This document shows positions 7,735-16,042 of a stretch of DNA of 63,763 nucleotides, piece by piece; position 1 is the first letter of the stretch; the number at the start of each line of letters is the position of its first letter. The notes beneath the pieces are model-generated. The model searched no databases and had not been told where the DNA came from. It saw only the letters and a program-made list of their open reading frames with translations. Source of the stretch: an uncultured Collinsella sp. (GTDB taxonomy: Bacteria > Actinomycetota > Coriobacteriia > Coriobacteriales > Coriobacteriaceae); the NCBI GenBank assembly GCA_900541015.1, contig UQIB01000012.1, forward strand, positions 1-63,763, written 5' to 3'. Made by a program: the position numbers and the translations under genes.

Positions 7735-9396
7735 CTACTCTTTATGGCTGCCACCTCCCCGCTTGATCAGGAGCGCGACCACGATCAGTGCAGCTCCGGC
7801 GACCGCTGCGGCGGCCACGGCATACATTGCCATATCGCCAGTCAAGGGCATAAAGCCTCCGGTGGTAATGCTAGGGGGTGTGCCGGTGGGCGTATTAATG
7901 ATCGACGCCTCCAGGCTGCCCGTCGACCCGTCCGCGCTGTCGGCGCGCAGGGGCGACTCGGCCGCGATGGTGAGCTTGGGCTTGGCGGCGGCCACCTGGT
8001 CGACGTCCAGGCCCTCGGCCTTGACCGTCACGGAGCGCGTGCCCTCAAAGGCAGTGTAGCCCTTGGGCGCCTTGAGCTCGCGGACCTCCAGCTTGCCCGA
8101 GTCCACGCCCGAGACGGTCACGCGGCCGTCCTCACCCGTGGTGACGGTGGCCTTGCCCCCTGCATCCCACGTGCCGTCGGCCGCCAGTGTGCGACCGCGG
8201 TCGTCGGTAATGCTCAGGACCGCCCCAGCAAGCGGCTTGTCGCCGTCGCTACCGCGCTTGGTGAGCGCGAGATCCCAGGTGTAGGCGCACGCATCGTCGC
8301 TCGGCGTGCGGGTGAAGCCGGCGTTGCCGGACTGGTCGGCAAAGGGAGAGCGCGGATAGCGCAGGTAGACCTCGTTGGGGTTGCCTTTCGCGATGCCGTG
8401 GTTGCATGCGCTGTTGAGCGGCGCGTTGTACACGGCGACCACGCGGGCGCCAGCGGTGAAGGCGTCGGCCCCGCCGAGCGCGGCGATCAAGTCGCCGGTG
8501 CGCACGGTGAAGGCATTGCCGTCGACCGAGACCTTGCACTGTGAAGTAATGTCTGTCCACCCTTTAGCCGGCGTCGAGTTGGCGTTACCGCCCTCACATG
8601 AGACGGCGTCGAAGCCGCCGTCCGCGCCCGCCGCCGCGTACACGCGCATGCTCGCGGCCACCTTGGAGGGGTCGAGCCCCGCGCTCATGGTGTCGACGAA
8701 CCGCACCGTATAGGTGTCGTAGGCGGTAAGGCCCGCCGGGACCGTGGCAGAGAGGCGCCAGTACAGGTCGTCGGCGACCGTGGCGTCGGCGGCCTTCTGC
8801 CAGGCGGCAGTGCTGTCCTCCAGCACGTGCTTGGCCACCTTGGGCGTCGCGGCCTTGGGCTTGACGGTGACGGCGCTGCCGCCCACCAGAGCCATGATCG
8901 GCGCGGTGCCGGCCTCGTTCTGGGCGATGGCGTCGTCGTCGGCGACGATGAGCCAGTAGCCGCAGGACAGCTCGGCCGCCGTGCCCGCGTTAAGGGCCAC
9001 AGGCTCGGCACCAGAGCTCTGGAGGGAACGAGCGAGCTGTGCGCTCAGCGCGCTCGTAAGGTGGGAATCGGCGTTGAGCCACTCGGCAGCTTCCTGCGCG
9101 GTGGTCTGGGAATTGGGCATGCCGGCGCTGTGCAGCACAGGCAGCGCGGCGTCGCGCACGGCGTCGCTTGCCCAGGCGAGGTCGGTGGCGATCTTGGCGT
9201 CGCTGTCGCCGTCGACGACGTTGGCGCTAAAGATCTGGTAGGCGTCGTAGCTGCTCGCCACGGTGCCGCTCACCGTGATGGAACCGGTCGCGGTCGGCGC
9301 GGCCTGCGCGGAAGCGGGGAACACAACCGCGCAGGTGCCGATCAGGAGGGTAAGCAGCGCAAACAAGATCGGGAAGGAGCAAACTTTCTTATTCAC
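7735..9396 (-). CDS. minor or basal pilin, MPLTG-anchored
   Basis: The 553-residue precursor has a signal peptide (hydrophobic stretch ending AQAAP), an Ig-like isopeptide fold starting ITVSGTVASSYDAYQIFSA that parallels the backbone pilin, an E-box-like segment (LEVRELKAPKGYTAF) and a sorting signal FMPLTG at about 515-520 with membrane helix and basic tail. The first residue of the motif is Met in place of Leu. I chose GTG 9396 since AAGGGGGG lies 8 bases upstream; the gene then overlaps the adhesin stop by 8 bases, suggesting coupled translation. It is probably an anchoring or accessory pilin polymerised by the downstream sortase. Confidence 0.85.
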   Translation of the reverse strand: MNKKVCSFPILFALLTLLIGTCAVVFPASAQAAPTATGSITVSGTVASSYDAYQIFSANVVDGDSDAKIATDLAWASDAVRDAALPVLHSAGMPNSQTTAQEAAEWLNADSHLTSALSAQLARSLQSSGAEPVALNAGTAAELSCGYWLIVADDDAIAQNEAGTAPIMALVGGSAVTVKPKAATPKVAKHVLEDSTAAWQKAADATVADDLYWRLSATVPAGLTAYDTYTVRFVDTMSAGLDPSKVAASMRVYAAAGADGGFDAVSCEGGNANSTPAKGWTDITSQCKVSVDGNAFTVRTGDLIAALGGADAFTAGARVVAVYNAPLNSACNHGIAKGNPNEVYLRYPRSPFADQSGNAGFTRTPSDDACAYTWDLALTKRGSDGDKPLAGAVLSITDDRGRTLAADGTWDAGGKATVTTGEDGRVTVSGVDSGKLEVRELKAPKGYTAFEGTRSVTVKAEGLDVDQVAAAKPKLTIAAESPLRADSADGSTGSLEASIINTPTGTPPSITTGGFMPLTGDMAMYAVAAAAVAGAALIVVALLIKRGGGSHKE

Positions 9397-12300
9397 GACG
9401 CTCACCCCCCTTCGCATTCGCCTTGCGACGAATGTGCATCCAGGCCGCAGCAGCGCAAAGCACCGCCGCGCCGGCAAGGTACGTCAGAGTGACGCCCGAC
9501 ATACCAGAAAGGGGCAAAGAGGTGGAGTAGGTGTTGGTGAAGGTGGGGGTGGAGGTAGGGGTGGAGTTGGGGGCGGAGGTGTCGATGAACGTCCGTTCTT
9601 TGGCATCGGGGTCTGCTGTCCAATCGCCCTTGGAGTCAACGATTCCCTTCATGTAGGTCACCCTACAGTTGATCCCTCCTTTTTCGGTGTCATACGTTGG
9701 CACAACCGTGAACTTATAGACCGACTGGTCGTACGTGTAGTGCGAGAACTGCGAACCGTCGGTTTTCTCGCGCACATAGTACGTAAAGGTCTTGAAAGAG
9801 CCACCCGTGGAGCCGCCCGGGTCGTCGGAATTATTCCTGATATCAGAGAGCGAGTACTTGAGCACAACCTCTTTATTGTTATCAGTGGTGTCCTTGAACG
9901 AAAGCGTCTGCTCCGTATCTTTACCAGCAGAGGTCACGGCAGTACCGATGATGTTGTCAAATTTGCTGTCTTTCGCAAGCTGAAGTGTAAACTCCTTCAT
10001 CTCGCCACCCTCAACGACCTTAGTCGCCTCAGGAGTCCAAGAAACCTCAGGGTCGTACTTGTTGGTGAAGGTTGCCTTGTTGGTGGAGGTTGCGCTGCTG
10101 GAGTCGACGATCGAATAATACCCATTAGCATCTACTGACGCAGTCCTCGGCGAGCTAGCTGAACCCTCATGATTCTTAGTCACGTCCACACGGTCAATCG
10201 TAAAGTTATAGACATTAAGATTTTTAAACTCATTCGTCTTTCCCTGTATCGGAACAGACATAAGTACAGTCTTGTTGTATTTGACTGTCACGTTAATCTC
10301 GTATACAGCATGATCGTAAACAACACCGGGAATATTGCCCGCATTTTCGACCAAGTAGTATGAGTATGTAATTTTGCCAGTATCACTTAAGGGCTTCTTG
10401 CTGAAGTCACCGAGCTGCTTGCTAAGGTCATTGCTAAGGTCAAAGGCGATGTTGCCAGCGCTATTCTTGGCAGATTTGACAAACTCGCAGCCATCATGGC
10501 TGAAATTACCATTATTGTCCCAAGAAGGCGCCTTCGCAGTATCCGAGGCCTTGCGATAAACCGTAAAGGTGAACTCCCCATCTTTGAGGTCGCGGCCGGC
10601 CAACTCCTTGGTTGCCTTCAACTTAAGGCTCGGATAGACGTACGCATCCGCAGGCACGCCTAGGTACAAGTCGCCATTCGACATGATGCCGCCACCATGG
10701 TCCCAGGAATAGTTGCCCGTGATGAAAGTTGTCGCTTCATTCTGCGCTTGATTCCGCGCATGAATCGCCGCCTCATCCTCGGCCATAACACCCGACATAA
10801 CACCCGAGGTCAGGCCGATGCTATTTTTTACCCCAACAGCACCGTTGGCGGGGATGTTGATAGCTTTTTCAAGTTCGATGCTTCCCGAGTACCGGGCGTC
10901 TCCACCACCAAGCATCTCACCAGTCACAACTGCGATCGGCGTATTGTGATCATGCGCTGCGAGGAAGAAATCGGCATGACCATTGTCACGAAAAACGTCT
11001 TTCAAATAGGCGGCTTTGTCTTGATCCTTACTGTCGTTGCCGGCAGAAAGATGGGGCGCTTTGTCATTGCCGGAATTGCCCTCTTGCTTGTAAGCAGGAT
11101 TAGGATGATCTGTGCCAAGATTCTCATTACCGGCAGACTTATTGCCAAAGATTGCCGTGCCTTCAGTGTTCGTTACCAAGGTCTTACCCGATGGGCAGAC
11201 CGCAACGCCGCCACCATAGCCGCCAGCGGTATTGCTGCTTATATACGAGTTGTATACAAACAGCCTGCCTGCGTTAGCCGCGTTTTTCGAATCACCCTGA
11301 ACAAAGATGCCGCCGCCACCCCAGTCAAAGCGAGACATGCAGTGATTGTTTGTGATGTAGACTATACTTTCTTTAGTGCCGTTAATATCTTTAGGGCCGC
11401 TAATCATCGCGTCAACCCTCTGGCCCACTCGGATGCCGGCACCTTCAGATCGGTAGCTCACGTTAGAGGCAATATTTCCTCCCGTAATTTTGAGCCATGC
11501 CATATCATTTCGAAAAATATTGGTTACGTAAACGCCGCCGCCAGCTTCCTCGGAATAGTTGCCAGTAATCTGGCCACCGGAAATGGTGACATGGGCGCCG
11601 TTATTGGCAGCAAGCCCAGCGCCGCCATGACAACCATCGCCATCTTTATAGCAGAAGTTAGCATAGCGATTGTTCGTAATGTAACCGCCGGAAACAGTAA
11701 CGCTGCCGTCATTTTCGGCCATGATGCCGCCACCATATCCTTTAATGTCATTAAGCGTGCTGTTACCGGAGATTACGCCACCGGTCACTGTGACTGCAGA
11801 CCCATTGGCATATACACCGCCGCCACTAGGAGCGCGGTTGCCGGCAATTACGCCGTCAGAAATGCTAAGAGGCGAATTGTAGACAGATATTCCTGCGCCG
11901 GCACCATTGTTCCGACAATAACCTCCACAAACGTAACCACCGTTCATATTGACGGTCGACTTATTCTCCGCGTACACCAGGCTTCGGACATGGGAGTCTT
12001 TCTCTTGTGTGAGCACGCCGTTCTCAAGACTGAAATGACCGCCGTTGATGTAGATGAGCTTCAGGTTTTCATTGCCACCGCATGCCACGATGGCGCCTTT
12101 AATATCGACGCTATGTTTGTAAAGCGTCTCGGTTGTCTTGGTTGTGTCTGTTGCACTCGGGGACGATTGGGTCACATAGTAGGTAAGGTTAGACGGAATG
12201 CCATTGTCGTAAGACAACACTGCTTCTTTACCATAATTGTCGCGATCTAAAGTCTGATCCTGATCATTTAGCTGCTTGACCTTGTCGACACTTTCACTCG

Positions 12301-12940
12301 CTTTCTCAGGATCAGTATCCTTAATTGTAAGTGTCGTGCCACCGGTGATATTGAACAAAGACTGATCTTGACTCGCATGCTTAATCTTGCAGCCGTTTAG
12401 ATCCAGCGTGATATTGCTGCCGTTGTTGAGCGTGATCGTCTCGCTGGTCCCGACATCATTCATAAGCTTGAAGCTAGCAACACCGCTTGCATTCGCCAAC
12501 TTGGTTTTTAAATCGTCAACGTTTTTTATCTCGTCGGGCGCCGCTTCGGTTTGCTCGCCTTCCGTTGCCGCCATCACAGCGTTGCCATCTGCCGGCTCGT
12601 TATCTTCGACCTGCAGCTTACCTTCAGGTTGATCCCCAGACTGACCCTGCTCAACACCATTTGAAGGGTCGGCTTCGCCACCCTCTGCGTCGTCACTATT
12701 CTGGTTTTCGGTATCCCCGTTGTTGGTGTTGTCTACATCAGTAGACTCACTTGAGGAACCCCCCCCCATCACAGTTTCCTCGGTAGAATCTGTCTGACCA
12801 TCGTTTGCAATAGCCTGCGAGATCGGAGGCATGACGAGCGACAGTACCAGGCTCAACACGGAGGCTCCGCACAAAACGCCTGCCAGTACACGGCGCGTCG
12901 CTTTTTTACTCTGCTTAGATTTGTCCGAATTCGCTTTCAT
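9389..12940 (-). CDS. giant pilus tip adhesin, beta-helix plus pilin domains
   Basis: The 1183-residue precursor has a basic N-terminus and signal peptide (about 18-46), an acidic Ser/Asn/Asp linker (about 50-110), a region of about 500 residues of repeated GGxVxxxxNNxSGG-type turns predicted to form a right-handed parallel beta-helix, then two domains resembling Spy0128-type pilin folds (ATKELAGRDLKDGEFTF; EATKVVEGGEMKEFTL), a Thr/Pro-rich stalk and an LPLSG sorting signal at about 1142-1146. It is first in the pilus operon and likely the tip protein contacting host or mucus ligands. A ninefold G run lies at codons 58-60. GGGGAGGAG precedes the ATG. Confidence 0.88.
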   Translation of the reverse strand: MKANSDKSKQSKKATRRVLAGVLCGASVLSLVLSLVMPPISQAIANDGQTDSTEETVMGGGSSSESTDVDNTNNGDTENQNSDDAEGGEADPSNGVEQGQSGDQPEGKLQVEDNEPADGNAVMAATEGEQTEAAPDEIKNVDDLKTKLANASGVASFKLMNDVGTSETITLNNGSNITLDLNGCKIKHASQDQSLFNITGGTTLTIKDTDPEKASESVDKVKQLNDQDQTLDRDNYGKEAVLSYDNGIPSNLTYYVTQSSPSATDTTKTTETLYKHSVDIKGAIVACGGNENLKLIYINGGHFSLENGVLTQEKDSHVRSLVYAENKSTVNMNGGYVCGGYCRNNGAGAGISVYNSPLSISDGVIAGNRAPSGGGVYANGSAVTVTGGVISGNSTLNDIKGYGGGIMAENDGSVTVSGGYITNNRYANFCYKDGDGCHGGAGLAANNGAHVTISGGQITGNYSEEAGGGVYVTNIFRNDMAWLKITGGNIASNVSYRSEGAGIRVGQRVDAMISGPKDINGTKESIVYITNNHCMSRFDWGGGGIFVQGDSKNAANAGRLFVYNSYISSNTAGGYGGGVAVCPSGKTLVTNTEGTAIFGNKSAGNENLGTDHPNPAYKQEGNSGNDKAPHLSAGNDSKDQDKAAYLKDVFRDNGHADFFLAAHDHNTPIAVVTGEMLGGGDARYSGSIELEKAINIPANGAVGVKNSIGLTSGVMSGVMAEDEAAIHARNQAQNEATTFITGNYSWDHGGGIMSNGDLYLGVPADAYVYPSLKLKATKELAGRDLKDGEFTFTVYRKASDTAKAPSWDNNGNFSHDGCEFVKSAKNSAGNIAFDLSNDLSKQLGDFSKKPLSDTGKITYSYYLVENAGNIPGVVYDHAVYEINVTVKYNKTVLMSVPIQGKTNEFKNLNVYNFTIDRVDVTKNHEGSASSPRTASVDANGYYSIVDSSSATSTNKATFTNKYDPEVSWTPEATKVVEGGEMKEFTLQLAKDSKFDNIIGTAVTSAGKDTEQTLSFKDTTDNNKEVVLKYSLSDIRNNSDDPGGSTGGSFKTFTYYVREKTDGSQFSHYTYDQSVYKFTVVPTYDTEKGGINCRVTYMKGIVDSKGDWTADPDAKERTFIDTSAPNSTPTSTPTFTNTYSTSLPLSGMSGVTLTYLAGAAVLCAAAAWMHIRRKANAKGGERRE
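12759..12767 (-). repeat. G9 homopolymer in adhesin coding region
   Basis: Nine consecutive C on the plus strand are nine G in the coding strand, spanning Met-Gly-Gly-Gly just after the signal peptide. Gain or loss of one base would shift the frame after about 60 codons. Tracts of this length are classic slipped-strand phase-variation sites. Confidence 0.85.
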
Positions 12941-13029
12941 CGATGTCTCCTCCCCAAGAGACCGCGATCTTGCTCTTTCCCTATCAACCGTATCTGCGCA
13001 ATCTGTAATTGCACACGCTTATTGTACAT

Positions 13030-13059
13030 ATTGTAACGATTGTTTGAACATCTAAGCAA
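13030..13059 (-). promoter_or_regulatory. promoter of the pilus operon
   Basis: On the minus strand TTGCTT, an 18-base spacer and TACAAT lie about 90 bases upstream of the adhesin ATG. The region is AT-rich compared with its surroundings. Confidence 0.55.
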
Positions 13060-13222
13060 AAATACCGATAGTTTTGTAGCGAATTCTCAATTCTCTTGAC
13101 ATTTGCTCGGATTTACCTTTGTTTATTCGCTATAAAATATCTATTTCTACTGGTAATTAAGCTAGTTATCATTTTTTTAATAGCATTTTATTTATTTGCA
13201 CAACATTTTGCTCAAGAGCAAA

Positions 13223-13261
13223 CCTACCGCTCACGGTCGAAAATCGACCGTGAGCGGTAGG
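13223..13261. repeat. perfect 18-base inverted repeat
   Basis: Arms 13223-13240 and 13244-13261 are perfectly complementary around an AAA loop. There is no T-run on either side. It lies between the HAD gene 3' end and the pilus promoter. It might insulate the two units or bind a dimeric protein. The rest of the gene-free stretch 13056-13446 is AT-rich and shows nothing else clear. Confidence 0.7.
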
Positions 13262-13402
13262 TCATTAATCGGGAGGAATATCCTACCAAACTGATGAGAA
13301 TATCTTTAACCCATCGGTGGTTAGAAGCATGATGTTCAGACAACTAAATTTGAATTTTCGCGCAGATTTTAGGCATCAATTCGCCCAAATCGCCTGAGGC
13401 CA

Positions 13403-13430
13403 CCGCAAAGGAGCCTGTCCCCTTTTGCGG
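13403..13430. repeat. GTCC-loop hairpin, copy 3
   Basis: CCGCAAAGG and CCTTTTGCGG enclose AGCCTGTCC. It lies 17 bases after the stop of the HAD gene. Confidence 0.6.
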
Positions 13431-13446
13431 TCTCTCTCCACCGGCG

Positions 13447-14268
13447 CTACAGCAGATGTTCCTCGATAAAGATCGCGATGCCGTCTTTGTCGTTGCTGGC
13501 GGTTACAAAGTCGGCGGCGGCACGGGTGGCATCGCTGCCATTTGCCATGGCCACACCCACGCCGGCGTCGGCCACCATGCAGGTGTCGTTATCGGCATCG
13601 CCAAACACGCAGATGTTCTGGAGCTCCATGTCGTTGAGCTCCGCCACGCGCACAAGGCCGCGCGTCTTGGACACGCGCGGATCCATGAATTCGTAGAGTC
13701 GTTGCGTAGTCTGTAGAGCAGCCGCCTTAACGGTGTCGTCGGCGAACGTCGACGCTCGCTCGATGACCTGCGGCATCACCTCGGGCGCCATGGTAAACAT
13801 CACCTTGGTCTGCGGCTCGCGCAAAAACTCGGCAAAGTCGACCACCTTGTAGGGCACGCCGTCGACACGCGACAGGTGCTTGACGCATGCATTGCTCTCG
13901 GGCACATAGAGTACGCCGTCCCGAGGGCAAACGGGCGTTGCCGGCAGGCCTGCCATGTGCTCGCAGATGCGCGCGATGGTCTCACCTGGCAGCGGGTAGC
14001 TCAGCTCGTTGATGTCGTGCGCGCGGTCGATGACCTCGGCGCCGCCGCAGCCCACTAGCACGTCCACCAGGCCTTCGATGCCCCAGAGCTCGTACATGGC
14101 CTCGGTCGCGTGGGCGTCGCGCCCGGTGCACAGGCCAAAGAGCACGCCGCGCTCGCGCAGGGCGCGGATTGCCGCCACGGTGCGCGGAGACACCGTGTGC
14201 TGGCTCGTGAGCAGCGTACCGTCGATATCGCAGAACACGGCTTTGATGTGGCTGAAGGTGGTGTCCAT
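13447..14268 (-). CDS. Cof-type HAD hydrolase (sugar/nucleotide phosphatase-like)
   Basis: A cytoplasmic Mg-dependent phosphatase of the haloacid dehalogenase superfamily, type IIB cap. Motif I is FCDIDGTLLT with D14 as the likely nucleophile and D16 as acid/base; motif IV is GDADNDTCM, followed by the typical GVGVAMANGSD segment. The 273-residue length fits. Substrates in this family are diverse (sugar phosphates, FMN, PLP) and cannot be read from sequence. The start at 14268 has GAAAGG 7 bases upstream. It stands alone, with hairpin repeats on both sides. Confidence 0.9.
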   Translation of the reverse strand: MDTTFSHIKAVFCDIDGTLLTSQHTVSPRTVAAIRALRERGVLFGLCTGRDAHATEAMYELWGIEGLVDVLVGCGGAEVIDRAHDINELSYPLPGETIARICEHMAGLPATPVCPRDGVLYVPESNACVKHLSRVDGVPYKVVDFAEFLREPQTKVMFTMAPEVMPQVIERASTFADDTVKAAALQTTQRLYEFMDPRVSKTRGLVRVAELNDMELQNICVFGDADNDTCMVADAGVGVAMANGSDATRAAADFVTASNDKDGIAIFIEEHLL

Positions 14269-14358
14269 GGTGGGCCTTTCTGGGTTGTGCGGCGGTGTGG
14301 GGTGTATTCGTGAACGGCGTACATGGTATACCAAGGCGCAGGCCGTTGGGGCCCGATC

Positions 14359-14390
14359 GCCACAAAGGTGCCTGCCCCCCTTGTGGTGGC
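14359..14390. repeat. GTCC-loop hairpin, copy 4
   Basis: GCCACAAAGG and CCTTGTGGTGGC enclose a TGCCTGCCC loop. It lies 31 bases from palindrome copy B. Confidence 0.6.
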
Positions 14391-14421
14391 CGAACCAGAA
14401 GGGTGGCCTGGCCGGAACGCA

Positions 14422-14484
14422 AACCATCACAACATTCGACGTTTTTCGGCAAAATCGCGGTTTTCATCGAATGTTGTGATGGTT
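14422..14484 (-). repeat. CATCACAACATTCGA palindrome, copy B
   Basis: AACCATCACAACATTCGA and its exact complement (18 bases each) enclose a 27-base centre with CGATTTTGCCGAAAAACG on the minus strand. It begins one base beyond the stop codon of the MFS gene and may serve as its terminator. Confidence 0.85.
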
Positions 14485-14485
14485 T

Positions 14486-15772
14486 TTACTGCCTTGCGGC
14501 ACGATCAAAATGCCGGCGTCCAAACAGCAGCAACGCCGCGGGAACCGCCGTCACGACCATGCCCGCCCCTACGAGCGTCTGCTGCACGCCAAACGTCGCC
14601 GCCAGCCATGGGGCAATTGCCAGCGGGGCCACGCCGGCGAACATGTTGCCAAAGCCCATGACCGAGTTCACGCGACCAAGCTGCTCGAGAGGAGCCGTCG
14701 TTTGCACGATAGTGTTGTGGAGCGGATTGACGACACCCCAGGCAACGCCCAGGGCAATCTGGCCGACAAGGGCTACGCCCACGTACGGTGTCCCCACATA
14801 GAGCAAACTTCCCAGGCCTACGGACATAAGCGCCACGAGCAGCGTTTTTAGGTTGACCAGATGCGGCGGCAAGCGGAGCGCGAGCACGGCACCCAGCACC
14901 GCGCCCACACCGCTGGCCGACGAGAGCCAGCCCATCCACTCAACACCGACGTGCAGGACATCGCGGTAGAAGAACGACTCCAGCGGATCGAAGGCACCAT
15001 AGCCAAAGTTCGAGAGGAAGATGATGCAGAAAAGCAGCGCGAGGACGCTGTTGGTAAAGACCGTCTTGATGCTGGCCGCGAAGGTGACACGGGAGAACGT
15101 GTTGGGGTCGGAGCTTTGGCTGGCCTTGTCCGATGTGATGTCACCGATCGCGGGTTTGCCTTCGTGTGTGGCGGCCTGACCTGCACTTTGCCTAAAGCCC
15201 CAACCGGCAACGAGTGCCAGCACTGTAAAGAGCATCATGAGCACGAACACCGCGCGCGACGACGCAGCCGCCGCGACAAAGCCGCCCAGCGTGGGGCCAA
15301 CGATGATGCTCACGTTTGAAAACATGGCGATGGCAGAGTTGATGTCTTTGAGCTCGACAGGATCGTCGGTGAGGTAGGCCGGATAGGATGTGGCGATGGG
15401 CTGGGCGAACCCCATCACAAAGCCCAGGAGTACCGCGCCGGCAAGGACTGTTCCGGTCGCGCTGCCAAAGGCGAGGATTGCCGCGCCGGTTGCCAGCGTG
15501 CCCACGATGCTCAGCAAGAAATGCCGGCACGGACCCCAGACGTCGAGCGCCGCGCCACCCGCAAAGGATCCCAAGATCACGAATACGTTCATAAAAAGGA
15601 CGGCCAGCGATGTCGCCACGACCGAGGCATCGTCTGCATAGGTGAGCGTTCCGATGACGCCGATAAAGTAGCTGGTCTGAAAACCGGTGTAGATGAGAAA
15701 GCGCATCGCAACCAGGCGCTTGGCCTGCACGGACAGCGATGATCGAGGCTTTGAGAAAAGAGAGGCGAACAT
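14486..15772 (-). CDS. MFS transporter
   Basis: A 428-residue integral membrane protein with about twelve hydrophobic segments, of the major facilitator superfamily (drug-efflux or macrolide-efflux-like group). A hydrophilic loop at about residues 190-225 separates the two halves. The second half contains the typical GVAWGVVNPLHNTIVQ segment. The substrate is unknown. The start at 15772 is preceded by AAGGAG at 6 bases; an upstream in-frame ATG has no such site. No operon partner is evident. Palindrome copy B abuts its stop codon. Confidence 0.88.
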   Translation of the reverse strand: MFASLFSKPRSSLSVQAKRLVAMRFLIYTGFQTSYFIGVIGTLTYADDASVVATSLAVLFMNVFVILGSFAGGAALDVWGPCRHFLLSIVGTLATGAAILAFGSATGTVLAGAVLLGFVMGFAQPIATSYPAYLTDDPVELKDINSAIAMFSNVSIIVGPTLGGFVAAAASSRAVFVLMMLFTVLALVAGWGFRQSAGQAATHEGKPAIGDITSDKASQSSDPNTFSRVTFAASIKTVFTNSVLALLFCIIFLSNFGYGAFDPLESFFYRDVLHVGVEWMGWLSSASGVGAVLGAVLALRLPPHLVNLKTLLVALMSVGLGSLLYVGTPYVGVALVGQIALGVAWGVVNPLHNTIVQTTAPLEQLGRVNSVMGFGNMFAGVAPLAIAPWLAATFGVQQTLVGAGMVVTAVPAALLLFGRRHFDRAARQ

Positions 15773-15946
15773 GGAGACTCCTTGTTTCATACGAATGCGG
15801 ACGGAGGGCATTCGCCACCGTCTGTCAAATCAATCTATCCGCATGAAACGTTAAGGACGCATCAAGCCCCTTCTCTCCGTTTTTCGCCCGTCATGAACTA
15901 CTTGGTAGATTGTAAGACATGTCCCACACATCTACTAAAGCAAAAA

Positions 15947-15979
15947 CCACCACAAAGGCGCCTGGCCCCTTTGTGGTGG
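15947..15979 (-). terminator. GTCC-loop hairpin, copy 5 (terminator-like)
   Basis: CCACCACAAAGG and CCTTTGTGGTGG, perfect, around CGCCTGGCC. On the minus strand GTTTTTG follows, so it could end transcripts from moaCB that pass the hairpin at 16003. Confidence 0.6.
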
Positions 15980-16002
15980 AAGTGACGTTTGCCCAGATAA
16001 AA

Positions 16003-16035
16003 CCTGCCAAAATAAACCTGTCCCTTTTTGGCAGG
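16003..16035 (-). terminator. terminator after moaC-mobB
   Basis: CCTGCCAAAA and TTTTGGCAGG enclose a loop with AAACCTGTCCC. On the minus strand TTTTATC follows. The loop core is shared with about 35147-35175. It lies 8 bases after the gene's stop. Confidence 0.7.
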
Positions 16036-16042
16036 TTCAGCG

